Shown: positions 9,575 to 18,786, numbered from the stretch's first letter. The stretch: DNA of 43,746 nt from Bacteroidales bacterium (GCA_021740585.1 JAIOZM010000001.1:1-43746), one strand, 5' to 3'. A program made the numbers and translations. Notes: generated by a model not told the origin, from the sequence alone.

Positions 9575-10462
9575 CTACGCTTCTGTTTTGACAGCTAATT
9601 TCAGTAAAGCTTTTTTTGTAACTTCGCTTCCCAAAGAAATTAGCTCTTTAGCTTTATAGAAATCAAAGGTGCCGTACGATTGCCGGGAGATTTCTATAAG
9701 TAAATCCGGTGGATTTGAAGCTAATGTCAGCTTTGCTATCTGAGAAAGCATTAAGCTGGTTGTTTCATTAATCAGTTGAAAATAACCGATGCTTTCCTTC
9801 TTGTTTAAAGGGAAAAGCCGTGTAATTCTTTTCTGAAAACGCCTTAATTTATTGTGTCGTAAACGATTAAATTGTTTTAGGTGTGGATCTTGGGAATGAT
9901 TTTTTTGAGGTGAAATTAAGGAATTAACATTCACAGCTATCATTATATCGTTTTCATAGCGGGCAACTCTGTTTACCGGTACCGGATTTAATACTCCGCC
10001 ATCAACAAATAATGTATCGTATTTTTGAAGAGGGGTTACTACCATTGGTATTGAAATGGAAGCGCGTATTGCATCAAATAAGCTTCCTTCTGTTATAACA
10101 ACCTCCCTCTTATTTTTAAGATCGGTAGCTACGGCGGCAAATTTGATGGGCAGGTCTTTTATTTCCCGATCGGAGACGAAGCTTTCGATTTCTTTTAAAA
10201 CTTTGTCAGCCTTAATAATCCCATGATTGCTTAATGTAAAATCAACCAGATTGAAAATATCCATTTTACTCAGTGATGTCAGCCAATGCTCATATTCATC
10301 CAGTTTCCCGGCAGCATAAATGCCTCCGATTAAGGCTCCCATTGAAGTGCCGGCTATGGAACTTATTTCATAGCCACTATTTATCAGTTCGCGAATAACC
10401 CCTATGTGGGCTGCGCCACGGGCACCACCGCTTCCTAATACTAAAGCTACTTTTTGTTTCAT
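9575..10462 (-). CDS. Patatin-like phospholipase family protein (RssA/NTE type)
   Basis: Serine lipid acyl-hydrolase with a Ser-Asp dyad. The oxyanion loop is GSGGARGAAHIG near residue 10. The nucleophile is S40 in GTSMG and the partner is D154 in DGGVLNP, so the active site is complete. 295 aa is a normal length for bacterial RssA-like proteins. No signal peptide is visible, so it should act in the cytoplasm or on the inner leaflet. It lies 69 bp downstream of the PlsC-like acyltransferase and follows a TetR regulator. That order suggests a small lipid-remodelling operon, with the acyltransferase adding and the patatin removing acyl chains. The substrate is unknown. Confidence 0.9.
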   Translation of the reverse strand: MKQKVALVLGSGGARGAAHIGVIRELINSGYEISSIAGTSMGALIGGIYAAGKLDEYEHWLTSLSKMDIFNLVDFTLSNHGIIKADKVLKEIESFVSDREIKDLPIKFAAVATDLKNKREVVITEGSLFDAIRASISIPMVVTPLQKYDTLFVDGGVLNPVPVNRVARYENDIMIAVNVNSLISPQKNHSQDPHLKQFNRLRHNKLRRFQKRITRLFPLNKKESIGYFQLINETTSLMLSQIAKLTLASNPPDLLIEISRQSYGTFDFYKAKELISLGSEVTKKALLKLAVKTEA

Positions 10463-10531
10463 GCTTAATTCATTACTTTATTTTGAAAAAAAATACTTGT
10501 CTCCAGATGTGACTATTAAAAATAACAAACG

Positions 10532-11098
10532 TCAGGCTTGTTCATGTTCGAAAGTCGTATCCAGAGAAAACCTTTCAGGTCGCTTTCCGGTTACATCTTT
10601 GTACATCTCATTAATTTGGGTCATCACAGACTTAAAGTCTTTTGTGTCGTAGATAACCCCTTTAACGCCCATTTCTTTTTTCTTATGATCGAGAAAACTT
10701 ACCACTATAGGCACATTCGCTTTTGTGGCCATATAATAAAATCCTTTATTCCACTTTGTGACTTTTGTGACCCAACCTTCCGGGGAAATCACAACATGCA
10801 ATTCGTCTTTAGAATTTAGAAGTTCTACTACATGATAAATCGCATTTTGGCCTTCAACACCCCTTACGGCAATAGAACCGAATTTTTTCATTATCAGGTT
10901 CATAGGGAAAAAGAACAGCTCTTTCTTTGAAAGAAATACGTATTTAATACCTAATCCGGAAAACCCTAATTTCCCGTAAATGGCATCAATATGAGCTGTA
11001 TGAGGGGCAAAAATTGTTATGGATTTTTTAATATCAGGAAAGTCACCTGTAATTTTCCACCCCAGAAGATTTAAAATATATTGAGAAAACGGTTTCAT
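10532..11098 (-). CDS. 1-acyl-glycerol-3-phosphate acyltransferase-like (PlsC superfamily)
   Basis: 188-aa acyltransferase of the LPLAT superfamily. The catalytic HX4D motif is H33-TAHI-D38 in APHTAHIDA. The second conserved block, usually FPEGT, appears as SPEGWVTKVTKWNKGFYYMA. The protein is shorter than housekeeping PlsC (about 240 aa) and lacks an obvious transmembrane anchor, so it may act on a substrate other than lysophosphatidate. It lies between the TetR gene (63 bp upstream) and the patatin gene (69 bp downstream), all on the minus strand, and is probably co-transcribed and controlled by that regulator. The family call is firm; the substrate is not. Confidence 0.85.
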   Translation of the reverse strand: MKPFSQYILNLLGWKITGDFPDIKKSITIFAPHTAHIDAIYGKLGFSGLGIKYVFLSKKELFFFPMNLIMKKFGSIAVRGVEGQNAIYHVVELLNSKDELHVVISPEGWVTKVTKWNKGFYYMATKANVPIVVSFLDHKKKEMGVKGVIYDTKDFKSVMTQINEMYKDVTGKRPERFSLDTTFEHEQA

Positions 11099-11161
11099 TC
11101 TTTTGAAATTAAGTCGTGTTATACTTACATCACGAAAGATTTTAGTTATAGATTTGAAAAA

Positions 11162-11743
11162 TCAAATGGCAATACCCTTTGTAAGAATGCGCAAAAGACT
11201 ATCGAAAGTATTCGAGTATTTTTCATACTTGTTTTCCAGGAAAAATGGTATCTCAAGACTTTTAATAGACATCATCAATACATCAAGGAGAGCTTCAATT
11301 TCCCCCTTAATTAAAAATTCTCCTTGTTTAATCCCCTGCTGTATTATTGTGTGGAGATTCGATTTCTCCCAAACATCAAGGTCATGTCTAATATCATCCA
11401 CAAATTCAAAATGTTCAAATAAATCTGCCTTAATAGTTTCATGGTAATTTATTGACACATTTAAAACCTCCATCCTCCGTATAAAATACATTCTCATTTT
11501 ATCTGAAGCACTCATGTCAGTATTTACAATAATAGGAGTTAGCTGAACTTTTAGATACTTCATTTCCTTGGAAACGACTTCTTTAAAAAGCATCTCCTTA
11601 CTTGCAAAATGATAGTATAGAGACCCTTTTGCTTTTCTGGCAATTTTGGCTATTTCATCCATTGATGTTTTGTGAAAACCAAATCGTCCAAATAATTTAT
11701 GGGCGACATTAATGATTTTATTCTTCGTGCTTTCAAGTTCCAT
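11162..11743 (-). CDS. TetR/AcrR family transcriptional regulator
   Basis: 193 aa. Residues about 5-50 are a classic TetR helix-turn-helix (NVAHKLFGRFGFHKTSMDEI, KGSLYYHFASKEMLFKEVV). The remaining ~140 residues form an all-helical ligand/dimer domain with no recognisable specificity. It is the first gene of the minus-strand set leading into the PlsC-like acyltransferase and the patatin-like lipase. It probably represses that set and itself, in response to a lipid or a stress ligand; this is inference from position. A candidate operator dyad lies 25 bp upstream of the start, at 11768-11786. Confidence 0.9.
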   Translation of the reverse strand: MELESTKNKIINVAHKLFGRFGFHKTSMDEIAKIARKAKGSLYYHFASKEMLFKEVVSKEMKYLKVQLTPIIVNTDMSASDKMRMYFIRRMEVLNVSINYHETIKADLFEHFEFVDDIRHDLDVWEKSNLHTIIQQGIKQGEFLIKGEIEALLDVLMMSIKSLEIPFFLENKYEKYSNTFDSLLRILTKGIAI

Positions 11744-11767
11744 ATTTAAAACTTATAATCATACTGA

Positions 11768-11786
11768 CTAAAAACGTTTATTAGTA
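11768..11786. promoter_or_regulatory. Candidate TetR operator dyad
   Basis: A 19-bp imperfect dyad with arms ACTAA and TTAGT around AAACGTTTA lies just upstream of the TetR gene, where an autoregulatory operator would be expected. The dyad is visible but short. Assigning it to this regulator is inference. Confidence 0.3.
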
Positions 11787-12049
11787 CAAAAATAAATTTA
11801 AATTCTATTATTTTCAATATTATGTGGTGGAATTTTAGAATATGCTTTAAAGAGTAGCAGTTCTTATCTGAAAGCTTGATAAGCCTTACAAAATGTAAAC
11901 TGGTATATGAAACTTTCAGGACAGGGCTTGAATGTAATGATAAAAATACTACATTGTCATCAGTTTTTAAATCAATAAGTGGTGGTTATTCTGCCATTTG
12001 GATGCTAAATATTATAATAATAAACTAATTATTCACTAAATCTGACCTC
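11787..12049. other. Divergent intergenic region, TetR to SSS symporter
   Basis: Together with the proposed operator, 11744-12049 is a 306-bp AT-rich gap between divergent genes, so it must carry both promoters. I see no clear TAnnTTTG box on the symporter side, no RNA gene, and no ORF worth calling. Confidence 0.4.
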
Positions 12050-13402
12050 ATGCTAACCACTCTCGATTACATTTTCATTGTATTTTATTTTATTGTAATT
12101 CTTTATGTTGGGTTAAAATCCGGACGAAAGCAGGATAAGGAAGATTACCTTATTGCCAATCGAAAACTAAAAGCACTTGAAGCCACAAGTACAATATTCT
12201 CTAGTCGGATAGGAGCTGCAATTCTCCTAACATATACTGCCTTAGTATATATTTATGGTTTAGGGGCATACTGGTATTTTGTAGGCTCGGTTTTTGGATT
12301 GTTTGTTTTCTATTTTTTCGGTAAGAAGGTCAAAAAACTTGGAGCGGAACAGAATTTTTACACCTTATCCGATTTCTTTTTCTTTTTAAAAGGGAAAACA
12401 GCCGGATACTTATCTGCATTGGTCGTTATCATAATAATGTTCGGATGGGTGGTTCTGAACTTTACGGCAGGAGCAAAACTGGTTCAGGAATATACGCCTA
12501 TTAGCTATGACTTATCTGTTATACTTATTGGCATTATTATTTTGCTTTATCTTCTGGCCGGGGGTTTTAAAGCAGTTGTAAGGACTGATATAATTCAAAC
12601 CGGAGGTATTTTTCTTCTCTTTGTTCTGATGGTATATCTTTTAGCTACAACTACTGTGAAACCTGACTTAGCTTTGTCGGGATTATTTGATATCCCAGTA
12701 AAAGAGATAGTAAATTTTTTCATAGCAGGATTCTTTATTCCAATGGCCAGTCCGGAATTGTGGCAAAGAATTTATGCTATTGAGAGTCAAAAGGAATATA
12801 AAAAGAGCCTTTTCCTATCCTCTGTTTTTTACATAATAATCGGATTTATTTTGTTAATGATTGGTATGGTTATCCGCGCCGATATTCCAAATCTGAATCC
12901 TGATACTGCCTTAATTGTTGGCTTTAGTAAACTGCTTCCTGTTGGCTTAGCCGGATTATCGGTTATAATTATTTATTCAGCCATTTCTTCTTCTGCCGAC
13001 ACCTATATGTTTACAACCGCCTCTTCTATAACTCAGGATTTTCTCGAAAGAATGGGCTTATTAAAAAAGGAAAAGCTTAAACTTACCATGAGAATCATTC
13101 TTGTTTTGCTGATGGCTCTGGGAATAGGTGCAGCATTGATCCTTCGTGATATTGTGGACACAACATTTTTCTTTGTTTCGCTTACTATGTCTCTTGGATT
13201 CCTGATACTGGTTCTTTGGATCAATCCAAATATGAATAAGTATAGCGTGAACTTGTCCATATTATTTTGTCTGGTAGGGGTAACCATACCGGCCATTGTG
13301 GTTGGTATTTCAACCAGTCTGGTGATTTATGCCATAGGATTATGTATTGCCGGAATGATAATCGGTTTAATTTATTACTGGATCAGAAAAGCTGTTAAAT
13401 AA
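12050..13402 (+). CDS. Sodium:solute symporter family transporter
   Basis: 450-aa inner-membrane protein with about 13 hydrophobic helices, of the SSS (SLC5-like) family. The N-terminus LDYIFIVFYFIVILYVGLKSGRKQDKEDYLIANRKL is split by the family hallmark of a first helix followed by a polar loop with 'D-Y-(F/L)-(I/L)-A-x-R'. Other family blocks are AGGFKAVVRTDIIQ, SPELWQRIYA and YSAISSSADTYM, the last matching the TM8 sodium-site region rich in Ser. The substrate cannot be predicted; sugars, carboxylates and amino acids are all known for the family. It is a single-gene unit, divergent from the TetR gene and convergent with the envelope protein at 13452. Confidence 0.88.
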   Translation: MLTTLDYIFIVFYFIVILYVGLKSGRKQDKEDYLIANRKLKALEATSTIFSSRIGAAILLTYTALVYIYGLGAYWYFVGSVFGLFVFYFFGKKVKKLGAEQNFYTLSDFFFFLKGKTAGYLSALVVIIIMFGWVVLNFTAGAKLVQEYTPISYDLSVILIGIIILLYLLAGGFKAVVRTDIIQTGGIFLLFVLMVYLLATTTVKPDLALSGLFDIPVKEIVNFFIAGFFIPMASPELWQRIYAIESQKEYKKSLFLSSVFYIIIGFILLMIGMVIRADIPNLNPDTALIVGFSKLLPVGLAGLSVIIIYSAISSSADTYMFTTASSITQDFLERMGLLKKEKLKLTMRIILVLLMALGIGAALILRDIVDTTFFFVSLTMSLGFLILVLWINPNMNKYSVNLSILFCLVGVTIPAIVVGISTSLVIYAIGLCIAGMIIGLIYYWIRKAVK

Positions 13403-13451
13403 TCAAACCGGAAAAATATTTATCAGGAACCCGATTTCAGATCAGGTATTT

Positions 13452-14762
13452 CTAAAAATAAATACTGACTCCCGCTTTTATTCTGAGTGCGCTAAATTGG
13501 ATGGAGCTTTCAGGTATTTCAAAATTTACCAAGGGATCATTGCTTGTTAAAACATAAGCTGGTAACCTTATTTTATTGTATAAATTAGCTTCCATTCCCG
13601 CAAATAAAGATAAGCCCGGGTAGGGGTAATAGTATGCTGCAGACTTAAGTTGTAAACCGTAAATAATTGGAGCATCGCTATAATACTGGGATCCATAAAA
13701 AAGTTCTACATTGCGAACTCCAATTCTAGCCCCAGCGCCTACTGTAAATTCGTAGGGTTTTGCATATAATTTGTTTGCCGGATTTATAACATAATCAAAA
13801 TAGGCCCCTCCCTCCAAAGCGGTTATGCTGTAATTATATTCAGGTTCGTTGGTAGAATTATTATAGTTGTCAAGACTATAGTAATCCATAGGAATCTGAG
13901 CGCCTACAATATAATGTTCTGAAAATCGCCAGGATACATCAAAAGACTCAAGAGTAAAAGCTTCTATTCCGGATTCTGGTTCTGGTAGGGATGAAATCTT
14001 ATTGGTCAGGTCTTTACGGATAGCATTCGGAACAGTGGCCATAGTAAGAGAGATTCTCAGCGGCCTGTTAAGACCCTTGGTTATTTGGGGAGAAACTTCC
14101 AATGCCTGATATAGATCTTCAGGGAAGAAAAGGGAATCGGGATAAACAGCAAATTTGCGCATTTTTTCAGTTGCTTTCTCATATTGAGGAGTATCTGGAA
14201 CTAAATCAGTATGATAGGGCTGAAATAATTTCAGAACTTTTGGTCCAATCCAGACCCCGCCCGCAGCTCCAACTGCGCCCCCTATAATTCCTGGCCAAAA
14301 AACCCAGCCCCCGGCAATAGCCATCCCTGCAGTGAAACCAGCAAAACCAAGAGTCAATCCCCCAAGGGTCATTGCTAATACTTTATTACTTTCTATTGGT
14401 GTATAGCCTCCATTTTCTGTATAGCCTCCTTTTCTGAGTATAATGCTATTTATATCTTCCACTTTCAGATGAACTATTTTATCTGACTGATCGGTGTTAA
14501 GAAGTAATCCCGTTCCCGGATAAACCACAATCTCATTTTGATTCGCATACAAAAGCTGTCCGCTACGTGTCTCGCCCGATTTTGTAATTAAATCGATAAC
14601 CGGCTGATGTTTTTCCCATTGCTTTAGAATTTTTTCCCATTCAGAGTTGGAGAAGTGATATTCATCTGTTCCTGACGTTTTAGATATCAAATTTTGTGAG
14701 AACACTGGTAGCTCAAACAGAATTAGGATTGAAACTAAAATGATAATAGGTTGAACTTTCAT
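13452..14762 (-). CDS. Uncharacterised exported envelope protein, glycine-zipper plus C-terminal beta-barrel
   Basis: Not a family I recognise. The chosen start, ATG at 14762, gives a clean signal peptide (MKVQPIIILVSI..LPVFSQ); the frame is open 30 codons further up, to 14852. Residues about 30-115 are soluble and mixed. Residues about 125-175 form a Gly/Ala-rich hydrophobic segment with glycine-zipper character (GGLTLGFAGFTAGMAIAGG, IIGGAVGAAGGVWIG). The last ~200 residues alternate polar and aromatic residues and end in a typical outer-membrane strand with a terminal aromatic (LRIKAGVSIYF). A periplasm-spanning outer-membrane protein is plausible. It lies between two transporters but has its own orientation. 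Confidence 0.7.
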   Translation of the reverse strand: MKVQPIIILVSILILFELPVFSQNLISKTSGTDEYHFSNSEWEKILKQWEKHQPVIDLITKSGETRSGQLLYANQNEIVVYPGTGLLLNTDQSDKIVHLKVEDINSIILRKGGYTENGGYTPIESNKVLAMTLGGLTLGFAGFTAGMAIAGGWVFWPGIIGGAVGAAGGVWIGPKVLKLFQPYHTDLVPDTPQYEKATEKMRKFAVYPDSLFFPEDLYQALEVSPQITKGLNRPLRISLTMATVPNAIRKDLTNKISSLPEPESGIEAFTLESFDVSWRFSEHYIVGAQIPMDYYSLDNYNNSTNEPEYNYSITALEGGAYFDYVINPANKLYAKPYEFTVGAGARIGVRNVELFYGSQYYSDAPIIYGLQLKSAAYYYPYPGLSLFAGMEANLYNKIRLPAYVLTSNDPLVNFEIPESSIQFSALRIKAGVSIYF

Positions 14763-15081
14763 TGAAATTGGTATAAGGTTGATCAAATAATAAATATTAT
14801 GCTTGAAAATTAATTTTATCTCTTTATATGTAAAGGAAATTAAGCCCATCAAAAATTAAGGTGAGCATACAAATATCTTTTCGATTTGCTTTACAAAAAA
14901 AAGTTTTACTGTGTCCGACAGTATTTGAAATAAATGGCCAGATTTAGGGCATAAACAATTATAGTTTATTTAAGTTCATCAAATAATCTTTAGTTTGTTG
15001 GAAAATAGTTCATTACTCACATTTATTGTTTCAGCATAAATGCTTTTTGTTATCTTTATCTGGTTGAGAAATGTTATAATT
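14763..15081. other. Intergenic region between divergent genes
   Basis: About 319 bp of AT-rich sequence between the envelope protein and the GntP-type permease, with both promoters expected here. Two upstream in-frame extensions (to 14852 on the minus strand and to 15040 on the plus strand) run into it, and I judge both untranslated. No repeat, RNA or ORF stands out. Confidence 0.4.
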
Positions 15082-16437
15082 ATGTCAATCCCCTATATTA
15101 TATTCCTGGTAATATCAGCTGTTGGTTTATTATTGTTTCTCATTATTAAATTAAAAATAAGTGCTTTTATCTCGCTGCTTATCATTTCAATTTATGTTGG
15201 AGTTTTGGCAGGAATGCCACTCTCTGAAATTCCTGAAAGCATTACAAAAGGAATGGGTGGTACTCTGGGTTTTGTTGCTACGGTTGTAGGTCTTGGAGCT
15301 ATTTTCGGTCAAATCCTCGAGAGTTCGGGTGGGGCAGAAGCCTTGTCCAGTTATCTTTTGAAAAAATTTGGCGAGAGCAGGGCTTCATGGGCGATGATGC
15401 TTACGGGTTTTATTATTGCCATCCCGGTTTTTTTTGATGTGGGACTTATTATCTTAATTCCAATTATTTATTCATTATCACGCGATACAAAACGTTCTCT
15501 ATTGTATTTTGGCATTCCATTATTAGCAGGACTGGCTTGTGCTCATAGTTTCATACCTCCCACACCGGGACCCATTGCCGTTGCTTTTATTTTGAATGTA
15601 CCTCTGGGATGGGTAATACTTTTTGGAATACTTTTAGGATTGCCAACCGCAATAATTGCGGGTCCGGTTTTTGGGAAATATATCTCAAAAAAAATTAATA
15701 TTCAAGCATCAGAATTAGTACAGGGAGATGAAACACCCGGTAAGCAAAACGGATTACCCACCTTTAGGCTCATAATATTGCTAATTGTTACCCCATTATT
15801 ACTTATAGTACTTAGTACGGTAACCTCAGTTTTATTGAAAAGTGAAGTGCTTATTTCTTCAATATATACTGAAATAATTGTTTTTATCGGGCATCCTTAT
15901 TCTGCTCTTATTCTGGCTACCCTGCTGAGCATATATTTTCTGGGTATAAAACGGGGAATGACGCGAAAGAAAATTCTTGAATTATCTTCAAAAGCACTTG
16001 GCCCGGCTGGAATTATAATATTGATTACAGGTGCAGGCGGGGTATTGAAACAAGTTTTGGTCGATAGCGGAATTGGAACCATAATGGCCAATTCCATTGC
16101 CGACTCATCATTTTCTCCGATAATTCTAGCCTGGATTTTGGCTGCAATTATTAGGATTACTCAGGGATCTGCCACAGTGGCAATGATTACCTCAGCCGGC
16201 ATCATGGCTCCGGTTTTACCTGCCTTTCAATTAAGTGAGCCCCATTTGGCACTTGTTGTAATAGCCATTGCAACGGGAGCAACTATTCTTTCGCATGTTA
16301 ACGACAGTGGGTTCTGGCTGGTAAGCAAATATTTTGGAATGGATGAAAAGCAAACCCTTCAGTCATGGACGGTAATGGAGACGATTATTTCTGTTTGCGG
16401 ACTGGGATTTGCTTTGTTGGTGAGTATGGTAATTTAG
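15082..16437 (+). CDS. GntP family permease (gluconate:H+ symporter type)
   Basis: Inner-membrane proton symporter for gluconate or a related sugar acid. The family signatures are all present: GLGAIFGQILESSGGAE, IPVFFDVGLIILIPIIYSLS, SFIPPTPGPIAVA, ARIRITQGSATVAM-like text (ILAAIIRITQGSATVAMITS), and a C-terminal SHVNDSGFW. The chosen ATG at 15082 gives 451 aa, the usual GntP length, and starts directly at the first membrane helix. An upstream ATG at 15040 would add 14 residues. A role in uptake of uronic or aldonic acids released from polysaccharide would fit the neighbouring hydrolases, but no kinase or dehydratase for that pathway is next to it. Confidence 0.92.
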   Translation: MSIPYIIFLVISAVGLLLFLIIKLKISAFISLLIISIYVGVLAGMPLSEIPESITKGMGGTLGFVATVVGLGAIFGQILESSGGAEALSSYLLKKFGESRASWAMMLTGFIIAIPVFFDVGLIILIPIIYSLSRDTKRSLLYFGIPLLAGLACAHSFIPPTPGPIAVAFILNVPLGWVILFGILLGLPTAIIAGPVFGKYISKKINIQASELVQGDETPGKQNGLPTFRLIILLIVTPLLLIVLSTVTSVLLKSEVLISSIYTEIIVFIGHPYSALILATLLSIYFLGIKRGMTRKKILELSSKALGPAGIIILITGAGGVLKQVLVDSGIGTIMANSIADSSFSPIILAWILAAIIRITQGSATVAMITSAGIMAPVLPAFQLSEPHLALVVIAIATGATILSHVNDSGFWLVSKYFGMDEKQTLQSWTVMETIISVCGLGFALLVSMVI

Positions 16438-16565
16438 TTGCTTAAGCATTATGTAATAATAATGGTGAATACCCCCTTCTTTAACGACGCCATGCTCTGC
16501 CGGAGCAATTAGGCAAAAGCAAAGACGAGGCTGTGGTTGAAGAAATTAGAAAATCCCGGTTTAGC

Positions 16566-16597
16566 AAAAAAAGAGGGAGACTTCACCAGCCTCCCTC
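16566..16597 (-). terminator. Intrinsic terminator of the 16624 lipoprotein gene
   Basis: A perfect 7-bp stem (GAGGGAG at 16573-16579, CTCCCTC at 16591-16597) with an 11-nt loop is followed, on the minus strand, by a run of seven T (16566-16572). It lies 27 bp past the minus-strand stop. Confidence 0.7.
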
Positions 16598-16623
16598 AAA
16601 AGATTTATCGTATTTCAGGAAAT

Positions 16624-17799
16624 CTAATGAATCAGATGTCTGTTATTATATAAGGCATTCCGAATGGCAGGCTTCAATGTTTCTGCAGTATTAAATACCA
16701 TTACCATATCAGGAGGGAAGGGCATATATTCATTTTTTGTTTTTTCTCTGGCCGGGCCATCGAGAGCAGCTTCATCGCCTACAGCACGGGCAGAAATATT
16801 TTCAAAAGTATTTGTTGCGCCAATGGGTTCTTTTGCCAGAAGTTTAAGCATTGGTTTTAACTCAGTAATTTCTGTCTGACCCCTGATTGTTGCTGTTTTT
16901 TTCTGATAGGTTTCGATCAGTGTACAGGTGAGGGTTTTGTACCTCATTATTTTTATATCGTTTCCAGAGGTATCCCTCATCACATTTCCTTTTGCATCTA
17001 AAGCATAATCAAAACCATCTTCAACTTCTTTTTTAAAGATCTGATCTGTTGTTTTAACCTCTTCAGGAGAAATAACAATATCGAGAATATTAATTACCAC
17101 TGCATAGTCGTATTCAATTTCTTCGTTAATGTGACGGAAATGGTACTCAATCCAGTCGGTATTTAATCCCTGACTGTCAAAAGTCAACAATTCATCCCTG
17201 AATTCAGGAGCAATCAGAATCCGGTCGCTGGTTTGCACCTCCACAATTACCCGACTAATGCCCTTAAGTCGTGCTTCAATAATCATTTCATTCAGATTTG
17301 GGAAGGCATCACCTGAATATTGCTGAGCAAGTACCAGCTCATAATGAGCCTGACGGTACGATTCCTTATTAGAATTTTTCATCAATTTCTGGGCATTCTG
17401 ATAATAATACTCAGCTGCTTTCTTTTTTGCGGCAACCAGTTCTGAATCGTAATCAACATAAGGATAATTGATTGTTCTCCCGTTAAGATCGAGGGGTAAT
17501 ACCGGTTTTACTCTTGATTGGCGGGCTTTTAAGGACTCGTATCTCCTGAAAATTTCGTCGTAATTATTCGGATTGTTTTCAGTTTTCAGGTATTTTATTC
17601 TCTCGATATCTCTTTCATTTGCAAGCTTATAAGCTTTGTCCAGCATTTCAATTTCTTTAGCGTCACGAGGATCCTTAATAAGTTTTTTAACCGACTTTGT
17701 AATTATGCCGTCGTAATCGCCTCTTTGCATTTTTTTTGTGGTTGAACCACATGAGGATATTACTAGCGCTACAAATGTGAATAGTAAAAATTTTTTCAT
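16624..17799 (-). CDS. Uncharacterised lipoprotein with helical repeat-like N-terminal half
   Basis: From the ATG at 17799 the protein starts MKKFLLFTFVALVISSCGS, a lipoprotein signal with the lipobox Cys at residue 17. An in-frame ATG two codons upstream (17805) and an open frame to 17871 are less likely starts. Residues about 25-170 are helical and TPR-like (DYDGIITKSVKKLIKDP, EMLDKAYKLAN, RQAHYELVLAQQY), suggesting a protein-protein scaffold. The C-terminal part (about 190-390) is mixed alpha/beta with DRILIAPEFRDELL and HFRHINEEIEYDYAVV. I recognise no enzyme motif. It has its own terminator and precedes two TonB-like genes on the same strand, with no evidence that they share a transcript. 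Confidence 0.78.
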   Translation of the reverse strand: MKKFLLFTFVALVISSCGSTTKKMQRGDYDGIITKSVKKLIKDPRDAKEIEMLDKAYKLANERDIERIKYLKTENNPNNYDEIFRRYESLKARQSRVKPVLPLDLNGRTINYPYVDYDSELVAAKKKAAEYYYQNAQKLMKNSNKESYRQAHYELVLAQQYSGDAFPNLNEMIIEARLKGISRVIVEVQTSDRILIAPEFRDELLTFDSQGLNTDWIEYHFRHINEEIEYDYAVVINILDIVISPEEVKTTDQIFKKEVEDGFDYALDAKGNVMRDTSGNDIKIMRYKTLTCTLIETYQKKTATIRGQTEITELKPMLKLLAKEPIGATNTFENISARAVGDEAALDGPAREKTKNEYMPFPPDMVMVFNTAETLKPAIRNALYNNRHLIH

Positions 17800-17995
17800 A
17801 ACCATGATTATTGAGTTTATCGTGCTAATATATGAAAGATATTTGTTCTCCTGAAAGTCTTTTTTAAACAAAACATAAAATACCTGAAGTATAGCAATTT
17901 ATTTGTTTGGTATCAAATAGTGGGCCAAGTGAAAATATATCTCTGGAATCCCCATATTTATTAGATTTCAGGTTGTCGGCATTTGATAAAGATGC

Positions 17996-18024
17996 AAAAA
18001 AAAACCGTCTCAGGAGACGGTTTT
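17996..18024 (-). terminator. Intrinsic terminator of the 18046 tonB-like gene
   Basis: A perfect 10-bp stem (AAAACCGTCT at 18001-18010, AGACGGTTTT at 18015-18024, loop CAGG), followed on the minus strand by about nine T (17996-18004). It starts 22 bp after the stop codon. Confidence 0.85.
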
Positions 18025-18045
18025 AAATATATTTTTGAAAAAGAT

Positions 18046-18729
18046 TTATTGCAGTACAAAGTTAATTGGGAAGGTAAAAAGTACTTTAACAGCTTTCCCC
18101 CTTTGCTTTCCTGGTGTCCATGAAGGAGAAGTCATTACAACACGCATAGCTTCTTTATCGAGCGCAGGGTCAACACCTGCAACAACTTTTGCGTCAACAA
18201 TTTTTCCTACAGAGTTTACAGCGAACTGAACTATTACTCTTCCGCTAATACCATTTTCTGCAGCAATATCAGGGTAGCGTAGGTTTTGAGCAATGTACTT
18301 TCTAAATTCGATAGCAGGATCTCCACCATTAAAGGTTGGCATATCCTCAACAATATAAAATACTTCCTCCTCATCAAATTCTTCTTCATCAACAAAACCG
18401 CTAAATTCAAATTCTGTATTAGCATCTGCTTCCATATCGAAATCGAAATCGTCATCAATAACAACATCGTCTTCAACAATGTTAAGAATTTCGGTTACTT
18501 GCTGCTTTTGCTCAGGTTCGGGCTTGGGTTGCTCTTCCCTGCGTGTTACCTGCATTTCTTCAACTTCAAAGTTAGTGTCTGCAATCAGTTTGTCTCCATC
18601 TCCTTTATCGGGATTACTGGTCCATTCAAATGCAATCCAGATAACTGAAAGTACGACAACCAATCCAATTTGAAGGAAAATTCCCCTGTTTCTTTCCAAA
18701 TCGGCCTTATGACTTTTTTTAAGTTCCAT
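18046..18729 (-). CDS. TonB-like energy transducer protein (copy 1)
   Basis: 227-aa inner-membrane protein that would pass proton-motive-force energy to outer-membrane receptors. It has a short cytoplasmic start (MELKKSHKADLERNRG), one membrane helix (about 20-37) and a periplasmic linker (about 40-135). The linker is strongly acidic (DDVVIDDDFDFDMEADAN, EEFDEEEVFYIV) rather than the usual Pro-Glu/Pro-Lys spacer. The C-terminal TonB domain (about 140-227) includes the block DGNP-like FNGGDPAIEFRKYIAQNLRYP, GRVIVQFAVNSVGKI and PSWTPGKQRGK. No exbB/exbD lies in the window. A paralogue lies 180 bp upstream on the same strand. Confidence 0.9.
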   Translation of the reverse strand: MELKKSHKADLERNRGIFLQIGLVVVLSVIWIAFEWTSNPDKGDGDKLIADTNFEVEEMQVTRREEQPKPEPEQKQQVTEILNIVEDDVVIDDDFDFDMEADANTEFEFSGFVDEEEFDEEEVFYIVEDMPTFNGGDPAIEFRKYIAQNLRYPDIAAENGISGRVIVQFAVNSVGKIVDAKVVAGVDPALDKEAMRVVMTSPSWTPGKQRGKAVKVLFTFPINFVLQ

Positions 18730-18778
18730 TTTTTTAATTTTTTTGCGGCTTAAAATTAGTGAATAAAATATGTAAAAT

Positions 18779-18786
18779 CAAAAGTA
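18779..18786 (-). promoter_or_regulatory. Candidate -7 promoter box for the 18046 tonB-like gene
   Basis: On the minus strand the sequence is TACTTTTG, a match to the Bacteroidota -7 consensus TAnnTTTG, 49 bp upstream of the start codon. I find no well-spaced -33 TTTG, so support is partial. Confidence 0.4.

Noticed and set aside
16440..16560. GC-richer stretch after the GntP-type gene, considered as a small RNA or gene remnant
   Set aside because: No ORF of useful length, no stable hairpin apart from the terminator at 16566-16597, and no recognised RNA motif.
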